A DNA stretch of 16,639 bases, taken from assembly GCA_031553755.1 (NCBI GenBank), contig JAVBKZ010000072.1:1-16639 (forward strand), given 5' to 3'. Position 1 is the first letter of the stretch; every line of letters begins with the position of its first letter. Source of the stretch: JAIRVZ01 sp031553755 (lineage in GTDB: Bacteria; Bacteroidota; Bacteroidia; Bacteroidales; Azobacteroidaceae). Shown piece after piece: positions 13,546 through 16,639 of the stretch. The translations under genes were made by a program, and so were the position numbers. The notes under the pieces are model-generated. The model did no database searches and had not been told where the DNA came from. It saw only the letters and a program-made list of their open reading frames with translations.

Positions 13546-14753
13546 AAGCTCAACGTCCTCATATCGAAGAGACTTCTCATATCACACAAGAATTGGTAAA
13601 AGAGATAACCAAGTCTAAAAACCAAATTGTATTAGGCATTCCTAAAGAAAATTGTGAAGAAGAAAAAAGATTAGCATTTACTCCCGAAGCGGTCGACATG
13701 TTGGTAGATTCGGGACATCGGGTTGTTTTTGAATCGGAAGCCGGACTCGGGATTAATTATTCAGACACTCGTTACTCCGAAGCGGGAGCGGAAATATTTA
13801 CCGATAAAGCGACTGTTTTTCAAAGTGATATCATCTTCAAAATAAGCCCTCCCACTATAGAGGAGATCGAAATGATGAAACAACGGGCTACGATTTGTAG
13901 TATGTTACAATTATCCGGTTTTTCGAAAGGAACGATTCAATCTATGATGATGAAAAAGATAAACGCGATAGGATATGAATTGATTTGCGAAGAAGAAAGT
14001 TGTTACCCGGTAAGAAACTCTATATCCGAAATCGAAGGTGCTGCCGCCATTTCCGTAGCTTCTGAGATGTTGAGTAATGCGCATGGAGGAAAAGGGGTGC
14101 TTATGGGTGGCGTACCCGGAGTTTCTCCTACCGAAGTTATTATTATCGGAGCCGGCGCTGCCGGAACCACCGCGGCTCGGGGAGCGTTAGGATTAGGAGC
14201 TTCGGTAAAAGTATTCGATAACGATATAAATAAATTACGGAAAATTCAAAGCGCGTTAGGCCGTACATTGTTTACGTCGGTATTCCAACCAAATGTACTG
14301 TTAAACGCCTTCAAGTCGGCAGATGTAGTGATTGGTGCCATGAGGTATATCGAATCTCCAGTCCGTTATGTTATTACGGAAGATATTATCAACACGATGA
14401 AGAAAGGCGCTTTGATTATCGATCTCCGTGTCAATCAGGGCGGATGTTTCGAAACAACTTGTTTCTTGCCTAAAAATCATCCTTATATATTCGAAAAATA
14501 TGGAGTGTTGCATTATTGTGTGCCAAATTTAAGTTCACAGGTCGCGCGTACAACTTCTATGGCTTTGAGTAACATTTTTACTCCATTGTTGATGCAAGAA
14601 GGAAATCCGGTGGATATGATAATAGGAAATAAGCAAAATACAGGCTTTCATTCCGGAATCTACATGTATACCGGAAAATTAGTAAATGCTTATGTCGCGG
14701 GATATTTTAATCTTCCATCAAATGATATAGGTTTATTTTTATCGGCCTATTAG
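13542..14753 (+). CDS. Alanine dehydrogenase-like protein (AlaDH/PNT family), Bacteroidota type
   Basis: A 403-residue member of the alanine dehydrogenase / transhydrogenase family. An extension of about 28 residues precedes the substrate domain, which begins IVLGIPKEN and carries Arg43 (EEKRLAFTPEA) and Lys100 (DIIFK), the positions expected to bind pyruvate. The Rossmann turn is IIGAGAAG (181-188), with acidic Asp206 after the second strand, fitting NAD. In classical alanine dehydrogenase a histidine and an aspartate (His96, Asp270 in the well-studied enzymes) act in catalysis. Here the matching sites are Gln123 (SMLQLSG) and Asn298 (DLRVNQGGC). The Gln is, as I recall, normal for the Bacteroidota branch; Asn for Asp is not what I would expect. 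Reversible alanine deamination is therefore uncertain. It is coupled to aroK by an ATGA overlap. Confidence 0.8.
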   Translation: MKAQRPHIEETSHITQELVKEITKSKNQIVLGIPKENCEEEKRLAFTPEAVDMLVDSGHRVVFESEAGLGINYSDTRYSEAGAEIFTDKATVFQSDIIFKISPPTIEEIEMMKQRATICSMLQLSGFSKGTIQSMMMKKINAIGYELICEEESCYPVRNSISEIEGAAAISVASEMLSNAHGGKGVLMGGVPGVSPTEVIIIGAGAAGTTAARGALGLGASVKVFDNDINKLRKIQSALGRTLFTSVFQPNVLLNAFKSADVVIGAMRYIESPVRYVITEDIINTMKKGALIIDLRVNQGGCFETTCFLPKNHPYIFEKYGVLHYCVPNLSSQVARTTSMALSNIFTPLLMQEGNPVDMIIGNKQNTGFHSGIYMYTGKLVNAYVAGYFNLPSNDIGLFLSAY

Positions 14754-14776
14754 TTTTCAGTTTTCAGCTTTCAGTT
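14753..14776 (+). repeat. Short heptamer array after the alanine dehydrogenase-like gene
   Basis: Units GTTTTCA, GTTTTCA and GCTTTCA plus GTT run without a gap from the last base of the alanine dehydrogenase-like stop codon. These are the same units as array A of the ffh leader, read on the opposite strand. In both places the sequence reads GTTTTCA along the direction of transcription toward the downstream gene. Confidence 0.85.
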
Positions 14777-14786
14777 AAAATAAATT

Positions 14787-15686
14787 ATGTATAAAAATAA
14801 TATATTCGGTTTTCTTATAATCCTTTTTTTCGCGGTATCATGCACTCCTAAAAAACAAGTAAACCGTATCGTTACGGTAACAATCGAACCGCAACGATAT
14901 TTCGCGGAACAATTAGTAGATTCTCTTTATGAAGTAAATACAATGGTTCCACCCGGGGTTAGTCCGGAAACTTACGATCCTTCACCCGTCCAAATGGCGA
15001 AATTAGCAGAAAGCGATATTTATTTCCGTATCGGGTATATCGGTTTTGAAATGGCATGGATGGATAAAATCCATCAAAATAATCCTAAACTAAAAATTTT
15101 TGACAATAGTAAAGGAATCGCTTTTATCTCTTCAGAAGAGGAGGAAGATATTCCCGGAACAGAAACAGATATACACATCCATAGCGATGCTCATCACCAT
15201 ATAGGAGGTGTAGATCCACATACATGGACTTCTCCCAAGCAAGCATACATCATTGCTGAAAATATGTGCGATGCGTTGATACAGTCTGATAAATATAATG
15301 CGGAAATATATACTTCGAATCTCGAAAAGTTAGAAAAAAAGATAGCCAAAACAGATAGTATCGTTACAAATTTACTGCGGAATTCAACAACAAAATCATT
15401 TATAATTTATCATCCTTCGTTGACTTATTTCGCCCGTGATTACGGACTTACACAGTATTGTATCGAAATTGAAGGAAAAGAGCCTAATCCGGAACAATTG
15501 AAACAATTGATAGAAGTCGCCAAAATAAAAAAAATAAAGACAATCTTCGTACAAAAGGAATTTGATAAAAAAAACGCTGAAATCATAAAGAAAGAAACCG
15601 GATGTAATTTAGTGGTAATCAATCCGCTTGCTTACGATTGGGATGAAGAAATAATTCGAATTGCCAAAGCTTTATCTCGTGAATAA
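14787..15686 (+). CDS. Zinc/manganese-type ABC transporter substrate-binding lipoprotein (ZnuA/TroA-like)
   Basis: A 299-residue cluster A-I binding protein that would capture divalent metal in the periplasm for an ABC importer. The N-terminus MYKNNIFGFLIILFFAVSC is a lipoprotein signal with the lipid-bearing cysteine at residue 19. Likely metal ligands are His145 (VDPHTWTSP), His209 (IIYHPSLTYFARDYG) and Asp284 (NPLAYDWDEE). At the site where ZnuA usually has its first histidine, the sequence reads GVSPETYDPSP, with Glu61. A histidine- and acid-rich loop (about 117-138, containing HIHSDAHHH) precedes the second ligand, as in zinc-specific members; this favours zinc over manganese. It follows the alanine dehydrogenase-like gene by 33 bp, all repeat and AT-rich spacer, and overlaps the ATPase gene. 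Confidence 0.88.
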   Translation: MYKNNIFGFLIILFFAVSCTPKKQVNRIVTVTIEPQRYFAEQLVDSLYEVNTMVPPGVSPETYDPSPVQMAKLAESDIYFRIGYIGFEMAWMDKIHQNNPKLKIFDNSKGIAFISSEEEEDIPGTETDIHIHSDAHHHIGGVDPHTWTSPKQAYIIAENMCDALIQSDKYNAEIYTSNLEKLEKKIAKTDSIVTNLLRNSTTKSFIIYHPSLTYFARDYGLTQYCIEIEGKEPNPEQLKQLIEVAKIKKIKTIFVQKEFDKKNAEIIKKETGCNLVVINPLAYDWDEEIIRIAKALSRE

Positions 15687-16413
15687 ATTAATAGAAATAA
15701 AAAAAATAAATGCCGGATATGATGGTAAACCGGTTTTAAAAGATATATCATTGAATGTTTATTCTCATGATTTTCTTGGAATCATTGGTCCGAACGGAGG
15801 AGGAAAAACCACGTTACTGAAAGTGATATTAGGATTATTGAAACCCGAATCAGGAGAAGTGATATACAACCAACCCGAAATTAAAACCAAGATCGGTTAC
15901 ATGTCGCAAATCAATTACATAGATAAAAAATTTCCGGTTATTGTGCGGGAAGTTATTGAATCCGGAATTATTTTCGAAAAAAAAATACCAAAGACCGAAA
16001 TGAAAGAAAGGATAGATGAAACCATCGTCAGGATGGGATTGTCAGACATCAGGGAAAAAGCCATAGGGGAAATTTCAGGAGGACAACTGCAACGGACTTT
16101 ACTTGCGAGAGCTATTATCAATAAGCCTTTGTTGTTAATACTTGACGAACCTAATTCTTATGTAGATAAAAAATTCGAAACACGTTTTTACGAATTATTG
16201 CAGGAAATAAATAAAGAAACCGCGATCGTTCTTGTTTCTCACGATATAGGAACTGTTGTTTCTACGGTTAAAAACATCGCTTGTGTAAATGAAACATTAC
16301 ACTACCACGCCGGAACAAATGTAGATTACAAATGGTTGGAAAAACACTTCGATTGTCCGTTTGACTTAATCGGCCATGGAAATATTCCGCATCGCATACT
16401 TAAAAAACATTGA
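15679..16413 (+). CDS. Zinc/manganese-type ABC transporter ATP-binding protein (ZnuC-like)
   Basis: A 244-residue ABC ATPase that would power metal import on the inner face of the membrane. The Walker A motif GPNGGGKTT is near residues 35-43. The Q-loop lies in GYMSQINY, the signature is ISGGQLQR, Walker B is LLLILDEPNSYVD and the switch histidine lies in VLVSHD. I chose GTG at 15679, which overlaps the lipoprotein gene by 8 bp and gives MNKLIEIKKINAGYDGK, the normal family start. An in-frame TTG at 15661 would add six residues inside the upstream gene and is less likely. The C-terminal tail after the H-loop (CVNETLHYHAG, KHFDCPFDLIGHGNIPHRILKKH) is histidine- and cysteine-bearing, as is usual for ZnuC-like proteins. 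No permease gene follows within the window. Confidence 0.92.
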   Translation: MNKLIEIKKINAGYDGKPVLKDISLNVYSHDFLGIIGPNGGGKTTLLKVILGLLKPESGEVIYNQPEIKTKIGYMSQINYIDKKFPVIVREVIESGIIFEKKIPKTEMKERIDETIVRMGLSDIREKAIGEISGGQLQRTLLARAIINKPLLLILDEPNSYVDKKFETRFYELLQEINKETAIVLVSHDIGTVVSTVKNIACVNETLHYHAGTNVDYKWLEKHFDCPFDLIGHGNIPHRILKKH

Positions 16414-16483
16414 TATTGACAAAAACCGTCAAAAAATCCACAAAATAAATTAAATCGTATAATTCGGCTTGACTTAAGAACTT

Positions 16484-16491
16484 TATATTTG
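16484..16491 (+). promoter_or_regulatory. Possible -7 element downstream of the metal transporter genes
   Basis: TATATTTG matches TAnnTTTG, but no -33 element is found at the right spacing and only an 11-codon frame follows (16521-16556). It may be a chance match in AT-rich DNA. Confidence 0.3.
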
Positions 16492-16563
16492 CGAATAAAT
16501 ATACAATAGTTCGTTCAAAACATGATTAAAGTGTTGGTTTCCAGGAAAATAAGTTGAATTTTG

Positions 16564-16595
16564 TTTGGAAAAAACCGCAGGAATTCGTACCTTTA
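16564..16595 (+). promoter_or_regulatory. Promoter pointing out of the window
   Basis: TTTG (16564-16567), a 20-nt spacer and TACCTTTA (16588-16595) fit the -33/-7 pattern apart from the last base. The transcript would begin near 16602 and continue beyond the window end, into a gene that cannot be seen here. Confidence 0.45.
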
Positions 16596-16637
16596 AAGCA
16601 TTGATTACCAATCGAATGCTTCGATATGACTCCTGCG
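16576..16637. repeat. Nested inverted repeats at the window end
   Basis: The outer arms CGCAGGA (16576-16582) and TCCTGCG (16631-16637) enclose inner arms AGCATTGATT (16597-16606) and AATCGAATGCT (16610-16620), which pair with one bulged base. The structure overlaps the outward promoter. The rest of 16414-16563 holds a weak 5-bp hairpin just after the ATPase gene and nothing else I recognise. Confidence 0.5.
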
Positions 16638-16639
16638 AT

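Noticed and set aside
16416..16432. Terminator after the ABC ATPase gene
   Set aside because: The stem TTGAC/GTCAA is only 5 bp and is followed by A residues rather than T residues on the coding strand.
16521..16556. Eleven-codon frame (MIKVLVSRKIS) after a -7-like motif
   Set aside because: Too short, no recognisable feature and no -33 element at a proper distance.
16576..16637. Integron attC site
   Set aside because: The arms lack the conserved GTTRRRY/RYYYAAC core sites and no integrase gene is present.

Overview
The window reads as a chromosomal segment of a low-GC member of the Bacteroidales (phylum Bacteroidota). This rests on the -7 promoter motif TAnnTTTG seen upstream of most transcription units, the absence of clear Shine-Dalgarno sites, the Bacteroidota-only DUF3822 gene, and the Bacteroidota-type GdhA, FolD, LeuRS and alanine dehydrogenase-like sequences. 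I cannot fix the family or genus from the sequence alone. No phage, integron, CRISPR or complete insertion sequence is visible.

Layout. (1) 1-444: the last 20 codons of an upstream + strand gene, then a repeat-rich non-coding stretch. (2) 445-2343 +: an outer-membrane POTRA/beta-barrel protein. (3) 2462-3796 +: NADP-type glutamate dehydrogenase, with its own promoter and a long hairpin terminator. (4) 4128-5120 +: class II fructose-bisphosphate aldolase, with its own promoter, a leader of about 120 nt, and a terminator related in sequence to that of gdhA. (5) 5284-5446: tRNA-His on the minus strand with a near-ideal promoter and a hairpin terminator; 5447-5550 holds nothing I recognise. (6) Minus strand, 7848 down to 5551: ffh then folD, behind a promoter at 8044-8074 and a repeat-filled leader. 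(7) Minus strand, 12770 down to 8093: leuS, a tiny membrane-peptide ORF overlapping its stop codon, a DUF3822 protein and a ROK sugar kinase, probably one operon. (8) Plus strand, 12997-16413: aroK, an alanine dehydrogenase-like gene, a zinc-type binding lipoprotein and its ABC ATPase, tightly packed (4-bp and 8-bp overlaps, one 33-bp gap). (9) 16414-16639: non-coding, with a promoter pointing out of the window and nested inverted repeats.

Most genes are housekeeping: protein targeting and translation (Ffh, LeuRS, tRNA-His), one-carbon, nitrogen and sugar metabolism (FolD, GdhA, Fba, ROK kinase), the shikimate pathway (AroK), metal uptake (ZnuA/ZnuC-like) and envelope assembly.

The most unusual signal is a family of short tandem arrays with a 7-bp (in one case 8-bp) period. 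They recur at five places: upstream of the outer-membrane gene, between ffh and folD, in the ffh leader, in the leuS leader and between the alanine dehydrogenase-like gene and znuA. Three of the five consist of two arms in opposite orientation. In the ffh leader the transcribed strand, but not its complement, could fold into one long helix if G-U pairs are allowed. Other points of interest are the coupled small ORF after leuS, an alanine dehydrogenase-like protein lacking two canonical catalytic residues, and a 17-bp palindrome between the divergent leuS and aroK promoters.
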